A stretch of 43,810 nt of DNA from Kitasatospora phosalacinea (lineage in GTDB: Bacteria > Actinomycetota > Actinomycetes > Streptomycetales > Streptomycetaceae). Below, piece after piece: positions 14,886-23,779 of the stretch. Position 1 is the first letter of the stretch. Each line of letters begins with the position of its first letter. The DNA is taken from NCBI RefSeq assembly GCF_000717185.1, contig NZ_JNYE01000100.1, positions 1 to 43,810 on the forward strand. The letters run 5' to 3'. The notes beneath the pieces were generated by a model that did not search any database, was not told the DNA's origin, and saw nothing but the letters and a program-made list of their open reading frames with translations. The position numbers were made by a program, and so were the translations under genes.

Positions 14886-16444
14886 CCGCGCCCGTGCTCG
14901 CCCCCGCCGACGACTGGGCCGACCTGCAGGGCGCCGCCCTGCTCGGCACCGACCGCCGCCCGCTGCCCGAGCCGCGCACCGCGCTGGCCGCCGCCGTCGA
15001 CCGCACCGATCCGGCGGGCGCCCTGCTCGACCTGGCCGCCGTCGCCGCGGTCCGCCGCCGGGCCGGGGCGCTGCCCGCCCCCGCCGTGGAGACGCCCGCG
15101 CCCGCACCGGACGACCCGCGGCCCGCCCTGCCCGAGGCCGCCGCCCGCCGCCTGGCCGTGCTGCTCGGCACCCGCGGCGGCCACGGCAGCACCGCCAACC
15201 TGGCCGAGCTCCTCCCGCAGTGGCTGACCGCCGCCCGCACCCGCGGCTACCGGCTGCCGCCCGCCCTCGTCCCGACCCTGCTGGACACCGCCCGGGCCCG
15301 CTCCGAGCTGCGCTCCGACGCCGTCGCCCTGGCCGGCCCGCTCGGCCGCTGGCTGGCCCCGCACAACCCCGACTGGAAGTACGTCACCCGCACCGCCGGG
15401 GAACAGGACGTCCACCAGCAGCCCGGTGAACTCCTGTGGCAGGAAGGCCTGTTCGCCGAACGCGTCACCCACCTCACCCGGCTGCGCCGCACCGACCCGG
15501 CCGCCGGGCTGGCCCTGCTCGCCTCCACCTGGAGCACCGAGCGCGCCGAGGACCGGGTGCTGTTCCTCGACTCCCTGCAGGACGGGCTCTCCGCCGCGGA
15601 CGAGGACTTCCTGGAGGCCGCGCTGTCCGACCGCTCCAAGAACGTCCGGGCCACCGCCGCGGAACTGCTCTCCACCCTCCCCGGTTCCGCCCTCGCCGCC
15701 CGGATGGCCGCCCGCGCCCGCGCGGCCGTCCGCCACGACGGCGACCGGCTGCACGTCACCCCGCCCGCGGCCTGCGACGCCGCCATGCAGCGCGACGGCA
15801 TACCGGTCAAGTCGCCCACCGGGCGCGGCGAACGCGCCTGGTGGTTCGGCGAGGTCGTCGCCGGGGCGCCGCTCGCCCTGTGGACCACCGGCACCGGCCT
15901 GGGCCCCGAGCAGCTGCTCGCCCTGCCGACCGTCGACGCGCCCGACGGCGGCGGCGCCGAGTGGGCCGAGGACCTGCGCGAGGCCTGGGCCCGCGCCGCC
16001 GTCCGCCAGCAGGACGCCGCCTGGGCCCGCGCCCTGCTCGGCACCCCGCCCCGCCCCGGCCGCGACACCCGCACCCCGGGCGCCCCGGCGAAGCTGCTGG
16101 CCGTCCTCCCGCCCGCCGAACGGGCCGCCTGGACGGCCGCGTTCGTCCAGACCCACGGGCTCGGCGACGCCTTCCAGCTCCTCGGCGCCTGCGCCACCCC
16201 GTGGACGCCCCCGCTCTCCACCGCCGTCGTCGCCGCGCTCAAGCGCGCCGCGGAGCTCGGCTCCTACCCGTGGAGCCACAGCGGCGTCCTCGGCATGACC
16301 GAACGCGCCCTCGCCCCGGAGACCGCCCCCGCCGTCGAGGCCCTGGCCGCCGACACCTCCCCGGACACCGCCTGGTCCGACACCTTCACCCGCCTCGCGG
16401 GGACGCTGCGCTTCCGGCAGGCGATGCTCACCGAACTGGAGTGA
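14882..16444 (+). CDS. DUF5691 family protein
   Basis: 520 aa, mostly helical with Ala/Leu-rich repeats reminiscent of HEAT-like helical pairs (LLALLASTW ... DEDFLEAALSDRSKNVRATAAELLSTLPGSALAARM, about 210-280). A conserved-looking WWFGEVVAGAPLALW lies near 320. No catalytic motif or membrane segment is seen. The ATG overlaps the TGA of the coding segment before it. The DUF5691 assignment rests on its place beside SWIM, MoxR, VWA and DUF5682 genes, where this family recurs in actinomycetes. It may act as a scaffold for the ATPase-VWA pair, but that is inference. Confidence 0.8.
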   Translation: MTAPVLAPADDWADLQGAALLGTDRRPLPEPRTALAAAVDRTDPAGALLDLAAVAAVRRRAGALPAPAVETPAPAPDDPRPALPEAAARRLAVLLGTRGGHGSTANLAELLPQWLTAARTRGYRLPPALVPTLLDTARARSELRSDAVALAGPLGRWLAPHNPDWKYVTRTAGEQDVHQQPGELLWQEGLFAERVTHLTRLRRTDPAAGLALLASTWSTERAEDRVLFLDSLQDGLSAADEDFLEAALSDRSKNVRATAAELLSTLPGSALAARMAARARAAVRHDGDRLHVTPPAACDAAMQRDGIPVKSPTGRGERAWWFGEVVAGAPLALWTTGTGLGPEQLLALPTVDAPDGGGAEWAEDLREAWARAAVRQQDAAWARALLGTPPRPGRDTRTPGAPAKLLAVLPPAERAAWTAAFVQTHGLGDAFQLLGACATPWTPPLSTAVVAALKRAAELGSYPWSHSGVLGMTERALAPETAPAVEALAADTSPDTAWSDTFTRLAGTLRFRQAMLTELE

Positions 16445-16460
16445 GCGGCGGGACGCGACA

Positions 16461-16496
16461 CCAGGGGCCCGGGGCTGTCGTTCCCCGGGCCCCTGG
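16461..16496. terminator. Bidirectional terminator
   Basis: A perfect 14-bp stem (CCAGGGGCCCGGGG with its complement) closes on an eight-base loop, between the convergent DUF5691 and icmB genes. Confidence 0.85.
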
Positions 16497-16521
16497 AAGG
16501 GCTTCTCGGCCGAAGGGCTTC

Positions 16522-16926
16522 TCAGCTGGCGCGCAGGTTCGACTGCACCCAGCTGACGACCTCCTGCGTGGAGGTGCCCGGGGTGAAGATGTCGGCGACG
16601 CCGAGGGCCTTGAGCTCGGTGATGTCCGCGTCGGGGATGATCCCGCCGCAGAAGACCTTGATGTCCGCGGCGTCGCGCTCCTTGAGGAGTTCGATCACCT
16701 TCGCGCAGAGGGTCATGTGCGCGCCGGAGAGGATGGACAGGCCGATGCCGTCCGCGTCCTCCTGGATCGCCGTGTCGACGATCTGCTCGGGGGTCTGGTG
16801 GAGGCCGGTGTAGATGACCTCCATGCCGGCGTCGCGCAGCGCCCGCGCGATGACCTTGGCTCCCCGGTCGTGCCCGTCGAGCCCGGGCTTGGCCACCACG
16901 ACTCGGATCGGCCCCGACACCACCAT
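16522..16926 (-). CDS. icmB: Cobalamin-binding mutase small subunit (IcmB-like)
   Basis: 134 aa, a free-standing B12-binding domain. The DxHxxG motif is D17-G-H19-D-R-G22, whose His replaces the lower ligand of cobalt. LSILSGAH and FCGGIIP are the other signature loops of the Rossmann-like fold. This size and sequence fit the small subunit of isobutyryl-CoA mutase (isobutyryl-CoA to n-butyryl-CoA, linking valine breakdown to butyrate and polyketide precursors). It could instead serve another acyl-CoA mutase, since the large subunit is not in the window. The ATG at 16926 has GGAGG six bases upstream; the ATG at 16956 does not. Confidence 0.85.
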   Translation of the reverse strand: MVVSGPIRVVVAKPGLDGHDRGAKVIARALRDAGMEVIYTGLHQTPEQIVDTAIQEDADGIGLSILSGAHMTLCAKVIELLKERDAADIKVFCGGIIPDADITELKALGVADIFTPGTSTQEVVSWVQSNLRAS

Positions 16927-17094
16927 GACTGCCTCCTGGACCATGTTGTCCACCACCCGGCCGACCTGGTCGCGGGCTCGGTGTTAACCACTTCTAACAG
17001 ACCTGAGGGGAGGTTAGCGGGCCGCGGCGCCGCCGTCCTTCCCCACCTGCCGAGAGGAGGGCAAAATCACAGCGCCACGGGGCCGTCCGACTAC

Positions 17095-19725
17095 TCAGAG
17101 CTTCTCGACGGGGGCGTACCGGAGCAGCAGCACCTTGCGCCCGGCGGAGCCGAAGTCGACCGTGGCCTTGGCCCTGTCCCCGACGCCCTCGACGCCGACG
17201 ACGGTGCCGAGGCCGAAGCTGTCGTGGCTGACCCGGTCGCCGACGGCGAGCGCGACGACCTCCCGGTCGGTGACCGTCCGCGCGGACTTGCCCCAACCGG
17301 CCTTAGGCGAGGCCGCGGTGGAGAACCCGGAGCCCCGCGAGGACCCGTACGAGCCCGAGGACGAGCCCGAGCCCGAGGACGAGTAGCCGCGCGAGGGCGG
17401 CACCGCGGCCGCGCCCGTCCGCTTCCACTCGATCAGCTTCTCCGGGATCTCCTCCAGGAAGCGCGAGGCCGGGTTGTAGGAGGGCTGGCCCCAGGCGCTG
17501 CGCAGCACCGAGCGGGTCAGGTAGAGCCGCTGCCGGGCCCGGGTGAGGCCGACGTAGGCGAGGCGGCGCTCCTCCTCCAGCTCCTTGGCCTGGTTGAGGG
17601 CCCGCATGTGCGGGAAGATCCCGTCCTCCATGCCGGTGAGGAAGACGACCGGGAACTCCAGGCCCTTGGCGGTGTGCAGGGTCATCATCGTGATGACGCC
17701 CGCCCCGTCCTCCTCCCCGTCGGGGATCTGGTCGGAGTCGGCGACCAGCGCGACCCGCTCCAGGAAGTCGGCGAGCGAGCCGACCGGCGGGCCCTCGTCG
17801 CCCTCGGGGCGCTCCCCCGGGTCCTTCTCGTACTCCAGGGCGACCGAGGCGAGCTCCTGGAGGTTCTCCACCCGGGTCTCGTCCTGCGGGTCGGTGGAGG
17901 ACTGGAGCTCGGCGAGGTAGCCGGTCTCCTCCAGGACGGCCTCCAGCACGGCGGCCGGTCCGGCGCCGGAGTCGACGACCTGGCGCAGCCCGGCCAGCAG
18001 CTCGTTGAACTTCTTCACCGCGTTGGCGGAGCGCGCCGCCATCCCGTACGCCTCGTCGACCCGGCGCAGCGCCGCGGCGAAGGAGATCCGCTCGCGCGAG
18101 GCGAGGGCGTCGATCATCGCCTCGGCGCGCTCGCCGATGCCGCGCTTGGGGACGTTGAGGATGCGGCGCAGCGGGACGGTGTCCTCGGGGTTGGACAGGA
18201 CCCGCAGGTAGGCGAGGACGTCCTTGACCTCCCTGCGCTCGTAGAAGCGCACGCCGCCGACGACCTTGTAGGGCAGGCCGACCCGGATGAACACCTCTTC
18301 GAAGACCCGGGACTGGGCGTTGGTGCGGTAGAAGATCGCCACGTCGCCGGGGCGGGCGTCGCCCGCGTCGGTGAGCCGGTCGATCTCCTCGGCGATGAAC
18401 TGGGCCTCGCCGTGCTCGTCGTCGGCGACGTAGCCGACGACCTGCTCGCCCTGGTCGCCCGCCGTCCAGAGGTTCTTCTTGCGGCGGTTGGTGTTGCGTT
18501 CGATGACCGAGTTGGCGGCGCTCAGGATGGTCTGGGTGGAGCGGTAGTTCTGCTCCAGCAGGATCGTCGTCGCGTTCGGGTAGTCCTCCTCGAACTGGAG
18601 GATGTTGCGGATGGTCGCGCCGCGGAAGGCGTAGATCGACTGGTCGGCGTCGCCGACGACGCACAGTTCGGCGGGCGGGACCTGCGCGAGGCCCGCCTCG
18701 GCGGGGTTCACGTGGTCGCCGTCGACGGTCCTCCGGGGCGCCTGCCCCGCGGAGCCGCCGGAGAGCTCGCGCACCAGGGTGTACTGGGCGTGGTTGGTGT
18801 CCTGGTACTCGTCGACCAGGATGTGCCGGAACCGGCGCCGGTAGTGCTCGGCCACGGCGGGGAACGCCTGCAGCAGGTTGACGGTGGCCATGATGATGTC
18901 GTCGAAGTCGAGGGCGTTGGCCTCGCGCAGCCGCCGCTGGTAGAGGAAGTACGCCTCGGCGAGCTTCTTCTCGGTCGGGTTGGCCGCCTGGTCGGCGTAC
19001 GTCTCCTCGTCGATCAGCTCGTTCTTCAGGTTGCTGATCTTGGAGGTGAAGGACTTCGGCGGGAACTGCTTGGGGTCGAGGTCCAGGTCGCGGCAGACCA
19101 GGGCCATCAGGCGCTGCGAGTCCGCCGAGTCGTAGATCGAGAAGCTGGAGTTCATGCCCAGCTGCTTGGCCTCGCGGCGCAGGATGCGCACGCACGCGCT
19201 GTGGAAGGTGGAGACCCACATCGCCTTGGCGCGCGGGCCGACCAGCGCCTCGACGCGCTCGCGCATCTCGCCCGCGGCCTTGTTGGTGAAGGTGATCGCC
19301 AGGATCTCGCCGGGCTGCACGCCGCGGGCGGCCAGCAGGTGGGCGATCCGGTGGGTCAGCACCCGGGTCTTGCCGGAGCCCGCGCCGGCCACGATCAGCA
19401 GCGGCGACCCGGCGTGCAGCACCGCCTCGCGCTGCGGGTCGTTCATGCCCTCCAGCAGCTGCGCCGGGTCGACCACGGTGCGGGCGGCGCCGTTGCGGTG
19501 CCAGGCGTCGCGCTCGGCCTCGGCGGCGTGGTCGGTGGCGAACAGCCCGTCGGGCAGCTCCTCCTCGTACGCCCCGTCGTAGGGCCCGGCGTCGTACGGC
19601 TCGTCCGGCTCGTCCGGGGGCGGGGCCTCCTCCTCGGACCACTGCTGGGCTGCGGGGCGGGGGCTCGACCCGACGGCGGGGCGCTCGAAGCCGGGGAGCG
19701 GGAGGTCATCGAAGAGGCTACTCAT
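17095..19725 (-). CDS. pcrA: ATP-dependent DNA helicase PcrA/UvrD
   Basis: 876-aa superfamily-1A 3'-5' helicase that unwinds DNA in excision repair and removes RecA from DNA. It opens MSSLFDDLPLPGFERP. The Q motif is GMNDPQREAVLHAGSPL, Walker A is AGAGSGKT, motif II is LVDEYQDTN, motif III is VVGDADQSIYAFRGA and motif VI is VGLTRARQRLYL. About 25-30 residues between YTLVREL and PPAELCVVGD (around 316-343, including RRTVDGDHVNPAEAG) look like an insertion relative to usual PcrA. A Ser/Gly-rich linker (about 775-805) precedes a C-terminal Tudor-like segment (VGDRVSHDSFGLGTVVGVEG) that in PcrA binds RNA polymerase. A degenerate damage-type promoter lies just before the ATG. Confidence 0.97.
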   Translation of the reverse strand: MSSLFDDLPLPGFERPAVGSSPRPAAQQWSEEEAPPPDEPDEPYDAGPYDGAYEEELPDGLFATDHAAEAERDAWHRNGAARTVVDPAQLLEGMNDPQREAVLHAGSPLLIVAGAGSGKTRVLTHRIAHLLAARGVQPGEILAITFTNKAAGEMRERVEALVGPRAKAMWVSTFHSACVRILRREAKQLGMNSSFSIYDSADSQRLMALVCRDLDLDPKQFPPKSFTSKISNLKNELIDEETYADQAANPTEKKLAEAYFLYQRRLREANALDFDDIIMATVNLLQAFPAVAEHYRRRFRHILVDEYQDTNHAQYTLVRELSGGSAGQAPRRTVDGDHVNPAEAGLAQVPPAELCVVGDADQSIYAFRGATIRNILQFEEDYPNATTILLEQNYRSTQTILSAANSVIERNTNRRKKNLWTAGDQGEQVVGYVADDEHGEAQFIAEEIDRLTDAGDARPGDVAIFYRTNAQSRVFEEVFIRVGLPYKVVGGVRFYERREVKDVLAYLRVLSNPEDTVPLRRILNVPKRGIGERAEAMIDALASRERISFAAALRRVDEAYGMAARSANAVKKFNELLAGLRQVVDSGAGPAAVLEAVLEETGYLAELQSSTDPQDETRVENLQELASVALEYEKDPGERPEGDEGPPVGSLADFLERVALVADSDQIPDGEEDGAGVITMMTLHTAKGLEFPVVFLTGMEDGIFPHMRALNQAKELEEERRLAYVGLTRARQRLYLTRSVLRSAWGQPSYNPASRFLEEIPEKLIEWKRTGAAAVPPSRGYSSSGSGSSSGSYGSSRGSGFSTAASPKAGWGKSARTVTDREVVALAVGDRVSHDSFGLGTVVGVEGVGDRAKATVDFGSAGRKVLLLRYAPVEKL

Positions 19726-19734
19726 GGCCCTTCG

Positions 19735-19757
19735 AGTCTATGGCCCGCCGCCGACAT
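19735..19757 (-). promoter_or_regulatory. Degenerate DNA-damage promoter for pcrA
   Basis: On the minus strand ATGTCGGCG (19757-19749), eight bases, TAGACT (19740-19735). Compared with tTGTCRgtg-N8-TAnnnT the TGTCRG core, spacing and -10 all match; the first t and the t of gtg do not. Nine bases separate the -10 from the ATG, so the transcript would be leaderless or nearly so. Confidence 0.55.
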
Positions 19758-19822
19758 CCGGTCCGCCCCGACGCCCGCACCGCACCGCACCGGCCCGCCC
19801 CGCACCGCCCCCGGCAGCGCGA

Positions 19823-19856
19823 ACGGCCCGGCCCCCGCGGCGGGGGGCCGGGCCGT
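19823..19856 (-). terminator. Terminator after the GT2 gene
   Basis: A perfect 14-bp GC stem (19823-19836 with 19843-19856) closes on a six-base loop, 17 bases past the stop of the minus-strand glycosyltransferase gene and upstream of the pcrA promoter. Confidence 0.8.
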
Positions 19857-19873
19857 CCCGGAGTTCCGGGAGG

Positions 19874-20869
19874 TCAGACGCCGACGTCGACCCGCTCGGC
19901 CCGCTCGGCGTCGCGCCGCTGCGGGACGTCGGCCGAGTCGTAGCCGATGAAGAAGGTCGGGCGCTTCTGCACCGCGGTGTAGATCCGGCCGATGTACTCG
20001 CCGAGCAGGCCCACGCAGATCAGCTGGATGCCGCCGATGAACAGCATCGCGACGAACAGCGAGGTCCAGCCGGGCACGGTGTGGCCGGCCAGGTAGACGC
20101 CGATGGTGGCGGCCAGCATCGCGAAGCAGCCGAAGAAGCTCAGCACGCCCAGCCAGGTCGCGATCCGCAGCGGCGCGGCGGAGAAGTTGGTGATGCTGTC
20201 GATCGCGAGGCGGATCATCTTGCTCAGCGGGTACTTGGTCTCGCCCGCGACGCGCTCCTCGCGGAAGTAGGTGACCTGTCCGCTGGGGAAGCCCAGCCAA
20301 GGCACCAGCAGGCGGTAGACCTGCTGCTGGTCCGGCAGCGCCTTGAGGGCGTCGACGGCCTCGCGGCTGAGCAGCCGGAAGTCGCCCGCCTGGGACGGCA
20401 CCCGCTTGCCGACCATGCGGCGCATCAGCCAGTAGTACAGACCGGCGGTCCGGCGCTTGAAGCCGCTGTCGGTGCTGCGGTCGGAGCGGACGCCGTAGAC
20501 GATGTCGAGCTTGTCCCGCCGGGCGAGCTCCAGCATCTCCGGGATCTTCTCCGGCGGGTCCTGCAGGTCGGCGTCGATGCTGGCCACGTAGTCGCCGACC
20601 GAGCTGTGCAGACCGGCGGTCAGCGCGGCCTGGTGCCCCGAGTTGCGGCGCAGCTTGACGATGCGCAGCTCCGACCAGCCCAGGCGTATCTCCTCCAGGA
20701 GCTCCGCGGTGCGGTCGGCGCTGCCGTCGTCCACGGCCACGACCTCGTAGGAGACGTTGGTGCCGTCCAGCGCGGGGCGGAGACGGGCGACGAGGGCCGG
20801 CAGGGCGGCTTCCTCGTTGTACATCGGAATGACGACGGACAGGGTCGTCGTGGCTCGTGCAGCCGCCAT
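19874..20869 (-). CDS. GT2 polyprenyl-phosphate glycosyltransferase (DPM1/GtrB-like)
   Basis: 331 aa. The N-terminal 225 residues are a GT-A domain: SVVIPMYNEE (11-20), VDDGSADRT (47-55) and the metal-binding D99-A-D101 in SIDADLQDPP. NSGHQAALTAGL and QAGDFRLLSREAVDAL are typical of dolichyl/polyprenyl-phosphate sugar synthases. Two C-terminal membrane helices (about 240-262 and 270-300) anchor it. The product is expected to be a polyprenyl-phosphate hexose (mannose or glucose) used outside the membrane by GT-C enzymes; several candidates for those follow in the window. The ATG follows GCGGGAAACCCC, a weak ribosome site. Confidence 0.9.
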   Translation of the reverse strand: MAAARATTTLSVVIPMYNEEAALPALVARLRPALDGTNVSYEVVAVDDGSADRTAELLEEIRLGWSELRIVKLRRNSGHQAALTAGLHSSVGDYVASIDADLQDPPEKIPEMLELARRDKLDIVYGVRSDRSTDSGFKRRTAGLYYWLMRRMVGKRVPSQAGDFRLLSREAVDALKALPDQQQVYRLLVPWLGFPSGQVTYFREERVAGETKYPLSKMIRLAIDSITNFSAAPLRIATWLGVLSFFGCFAMLAATIGVYLAGHTVPGWTSLFVAMLFIGGIQLICVGLLGEYIGRIYTAVQKRPTFFIGYDSADVPQRRDAERAERVDVGV

Positions 20870-21329
20870 GGGGTTTCCCGCCAGAGAAGAGTAGTTCGAT
20901 GAGTCAATGACGCAGAGGTTCGATTGATCGAGCGCATCCTAGCAAGGCGCCCCATACGGAATCGTCACCCGAGCTGCCCGGAACCCCCCGGTTCCGACGA
21001 ACACTCAGAAGCCGCTCGAAGCCGCCCCGAGACCGCCCCGAGACTGGCCCGAGACCGGCCCGGAACCGCTCCGGCGCCCGCCCCGGAAGGCCTCCGGACC
21101 CTGCTGGTAGCCTGTGGGTCGCGTACGGCATGCTATCGAAGTCCGCGCTGTCGAGCCGGGTCGTCCCACCTCAGGACCACGCTCGTCACCGACCGCCTGC
21201 GCCGCTGCCCGGCGGTAGGCGGTCCCCTCCCCCGGGGCCCCGCCCCCGCTCCCGAGCCGCGGCCGGCACCGTTCCGTTCTCCAGGTCGGCGCAGAGCCAC
21301 CGAGCACTCCAGGGGGAGAAAACAGTCTC
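20870..21329. promoter_or_regulatory. 460-base divergent promoter region
   Basis: No gene is supported. It must hold the promoters of the GT2 gene (left) and the large membrane protein (right). At 21011-21075 six imperfect 11-base units (GCCGCCCCGAG, ACCGCCCCGAG, ACTGGCCCGAG, ACCGGCCCGGA and flanking degenerate ones) run in tandem, phased at about one helical turn. The rest is unremarkable. Confidence 0.5.
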
Positions 21330-23762
21330 ATGGGCACCTTTCACGACACCCCCGTGGCGGCGGACGTCCCGCCCGCGGTTCCCGACCCCCGGCGCCCCGA
21401 CGGCGTCCGGGGCCGCCCGGAGGGCCCGGGGGCGCTCGGCGCGGTGTGGCGCTTCCTGCCCGCCCTCGCCGCCCTGGCGCTGCTGCTGGCGACCCTGGTG
21501 GCGTCCGACACCCCGCTGAACTCCATAGCCAGGTACGGGTTCTACATAGCCTGGGGTGTGCTGCTGCCCGGCACGCTGGTGTACCGCTCGCTGCGCCGTG
21601 CTCCGCACACCCTGCTGGAGGACCTGGTCCTGGGCGCGGTCACCGGCCTGGTGCTGGAGCTCGCCGCCTGGGCGCTGTTCCTGCCGCTGGGCCTGGCCGG
21701 GGCGGCGGTGCTCTGGCCGCTGCTGGTGGTCGTGCCGTTCGCCGCGGTGCCGCGGCTGCGCCGGCACTGGTGGGTGCGCGGCTACGCGAAGGTCCCGGTG
21801 GGCTGGTCCTGGGCGGTGGCCGGGACGGTCGCGCTGACCAGCGGCTACCTGTACCGGACGTACCTGTCGCGCACGCCGCTGATGCCCGCGGACGACGCCA
21901 GCCGCCAGTTCATCGACCTGTCGTACCAGATGTCGCTGGCCGGCAACGCGAAGCACGCCTTCCCGCTGACCCTCCCGCAGGCGGCCGGCGAGCCGCTGCA
22001 GTACCACTGGTTCGCGTTCGTGCACGAGGCGATGACCAGCCTGGTCGGCCACCTCGACCTGCCGGTGGTGCAGCTGCGGCTGATGATCCCGGCGCTGTGC
22101 GCGCTCACCATGCTGGTCGCCGCGGTGGTCGCGCACCGGCTCACCGGCCGGATCTGGGCCGGTCCGATCGCGGGCCTGCTGCTGTTCGCGATCGGCGAGT
22201 TCAACGGCGGGCACGGCCAGACCCCGTTCGGTTCGCCGCAGACCACGCTGATGGTGTGGGGCAGCGTCTCCATGACGTACAGCCAGCCGCTGCTGCTGGC
22301 GCTGATCGCCACCGCGGGCGACGCGCTGCGCCGCCCCGAGCGGGAGACCGGCGCGCCGGTGCCCCAGCTGGGCGGCCGGGCCGTGTACGTGCTGACGGTG
22401 CTGTTCGCCTTCGCCTCCAGCGCCGCCAAGGCCACCTCCGTCCCGGTCACCCTGGCGGCCCTCGCGCTGGCGGGCGCGGTCGGGCTGCTGGTGAGCCGGC
22501 GGATCCCGTGGACGGTGGTCAAGCTCGGCGCGATCGTGGCCGCCGCCCAGCTGTTCTCCACCGCGGTGATCTTCGCGTTCAAGACGTACGGCCTGACGGT
22601 GGACCCGTTCTCCAACCTCCGCTACGGCTGGGCCGACCCGCACGGCCTGCGCGGCGCCTCCGGCCAGGCCGTGGTGGTGGCGCTGGTGCTGTTCGCCTTC
22701 GTGGTCAACACCCAGCTGCGGATGGCGGGCGCGCTGCCGCTGCTGTGGCGCAGCCGGTTGAAGCTGGAGCCGGTGCAGTGGTTCCTGCTCGGCGGTGCCG
22801 TGGCCGGTCCGGCCGTGTTCGTCCTGGTCAGCGGCTGGAACGCGGGCTACTTCACGCACGCGGGCCTGGTCTTCGGCGTGCTGCTGTCCGCCTGGGGCTA
22901 CTGCGAGTCCTTCGAGCGGGCCGACCTGGGCCGGGCCGGGCGGGCCGTGCTGGCCGCCTTCGCGGTGGGCTGGACGGTGCTGCTGACCTGGTTCGTCGTC
23001 GACAAGCACGACTCCGCCTGGCTAGACCGGCTCGCCGGGCACCTGCACGCCCTGCACCCGACCAGGAGCGGGTTCCTGCGCGCCTTCCTGGGCGGCAACC
23101 CGGACGGCAACGGCTCCGCGTCCGGGCTGTTCCCGATCGTCGCGGCCGGCCTGGCGCTGCTCGGCGTCGGCGTGCTGTGCGCGCTGCTGTGGTGGGGCCT
23201 GTCCCGCGCGGTGCCGCGGATGCGCCGCCGCGGCGGCGTGGTGCTGCTGACCGCCGCGCTGCTGGCGGGCGCCCCGACGCTGGTGCTGGACCTGCCCAAG
23301 CCGGTCTGGGACGCGACGGTCTGGGGCTCGATGCCGCTGCCCGCCTCCAAGGTGGACGCGGCCCGCTGGGTGCGCGCGCACAGCGAGCCGACGGACGTGC
23401 TGGCGACCAACGAGCACTGCTGGTCGTACGACGACTTCGCCGACCCGACCGCCCCGTGCAAGGACTACCGGGACTTCGCGCTGAGCGCCTACTCGGAGCG
23501 CTCGGTGCTGGTCGAGGGCTGGGCCTTCGCCCCGCGGGTGATGGCCGGCACCGACCCGGGCTTCTGGGACCAGCCGCTGCTGGCGCTGAACGACGAGGCC
23601 TTCTACCGGCCGACCGCGCAGGTGCTGGCGCAGCTGCACGACGAGCACCACGTGCGCTACCTGTTCGTGAACCGCAAGGTCCGCGCCGAGTCGCCCGAGC
23701 TGGCGGTGCTGGCCGCCAAGGTGTTCGACAACGGCCGGATCGGCGTCTACGAGCTGCACTGA
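21330..23762 (+). CDS. Large polytopic membrane protein (GT-C-like, unknown)
   Basis: 810 aa with about 14 hydrophobic segments and a soluble C-terminal region after about residue 650 (ARWVRAHSEPTDVLATNEHCW ... VRYLFVNRKVRAESPE). That layout, many helices with loops at the outer face and an alpha/beta C-terminal domain, is seen in uncharacterised GT-C-type glycosyltransferases of actinomycetes. An acidic D-D motif is present in the first large loop (MPADDASRQFIDLSYQM). The sugar and acceptor are unknown. The ATG follows AGGGGGAG at about 12 bases. It lies in the envelope-glycan block and is convergent with the next GT-C-like gene. Confidence 0.8.
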   Translation: MGTFHDTPVAADVPPAVPDPRRPDGVRGRPEGPGALGAVWRFLPALAALALLLATLVASDTPLNSIARYGFYIAWGVLLPGTLVYRSLRRAPHTLLEDLVLGAVTGLVLELAAWALFLPLGLAGAAVLWPLLVVVPFAAVPRLRRHWWVRGYAKVPVGWSWAVAGTVALTSGYLYRTYLSRTPLMPADDASRQFIDLSYQMSLAGNAKHAFPLTLPQAAGEPLQYHWFAFVHEAMTSLVGHLDLPVVQLRLMIPALCALTMLVAAVVAHRLTGRIWAGPIAGLLLFAIGEFNGGHGQTPFGSPQTTLMVWGSVSMTYSQPLLLALIATAGDALRRPERETGAPVPQLGGRAVYVLTVLFAFASSAAKATSVPVTLAALALAGAVGLLVSRRIPWTVVKLGAIVAAAQLFSTAVIFAFKTYGLTVDPFSNLRYGWADPHGLRGASGQAVVVALVLFAFVVNTQLRMAGALPLLWRSRLKLEPVQWFLLGGAVAGPAVFVLVSGWNAGYFTHAGLVFGVLLSAWGYCESFERADLGRAGRAVLAAFAVGWTVLLTWFVVDKHDSAWLDRLAGHLHALHPTRSGFLRAFLGGNPDGNGSASGLFPIVAAGLALLGVGVLCALLWWGLSRAVPRMRRRGGVVLLTAALLAGAPTLVLDLPKPVWDATVWGSMPLPASKVDAARWVRAHSEPTDVLATNEHCWSYDDFADPTAPCKDYRDFALSAYSERSVLVEGWAFAPRVMAGTDPGFWDQPLLALNDEAFYRPTAQVLAQLHDEHHVRYLFVNRKVRAESPELAVLAAKVFDNGRIGVYELH

Positions 23763-23779
23763 CCGTCCCGTCGGCCGCG

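Noticed and set aside
17346..17388. Repeat-like run of GAGCCCGAGGAC units on the plus strand
   Set aside because: It is explained by the Ser/Gly-rich linker of PcrA on the other strand; there is no spacer-repeat pattern of a CRISPR array.
15436..19950. 1504-codon plus-strand frame
   Set aside because: It lies antisense or out of frame to DUF5691, icmB and pcrA, whose motifs are complete. Very high GC removes stop codons and creates such long shadow frames.
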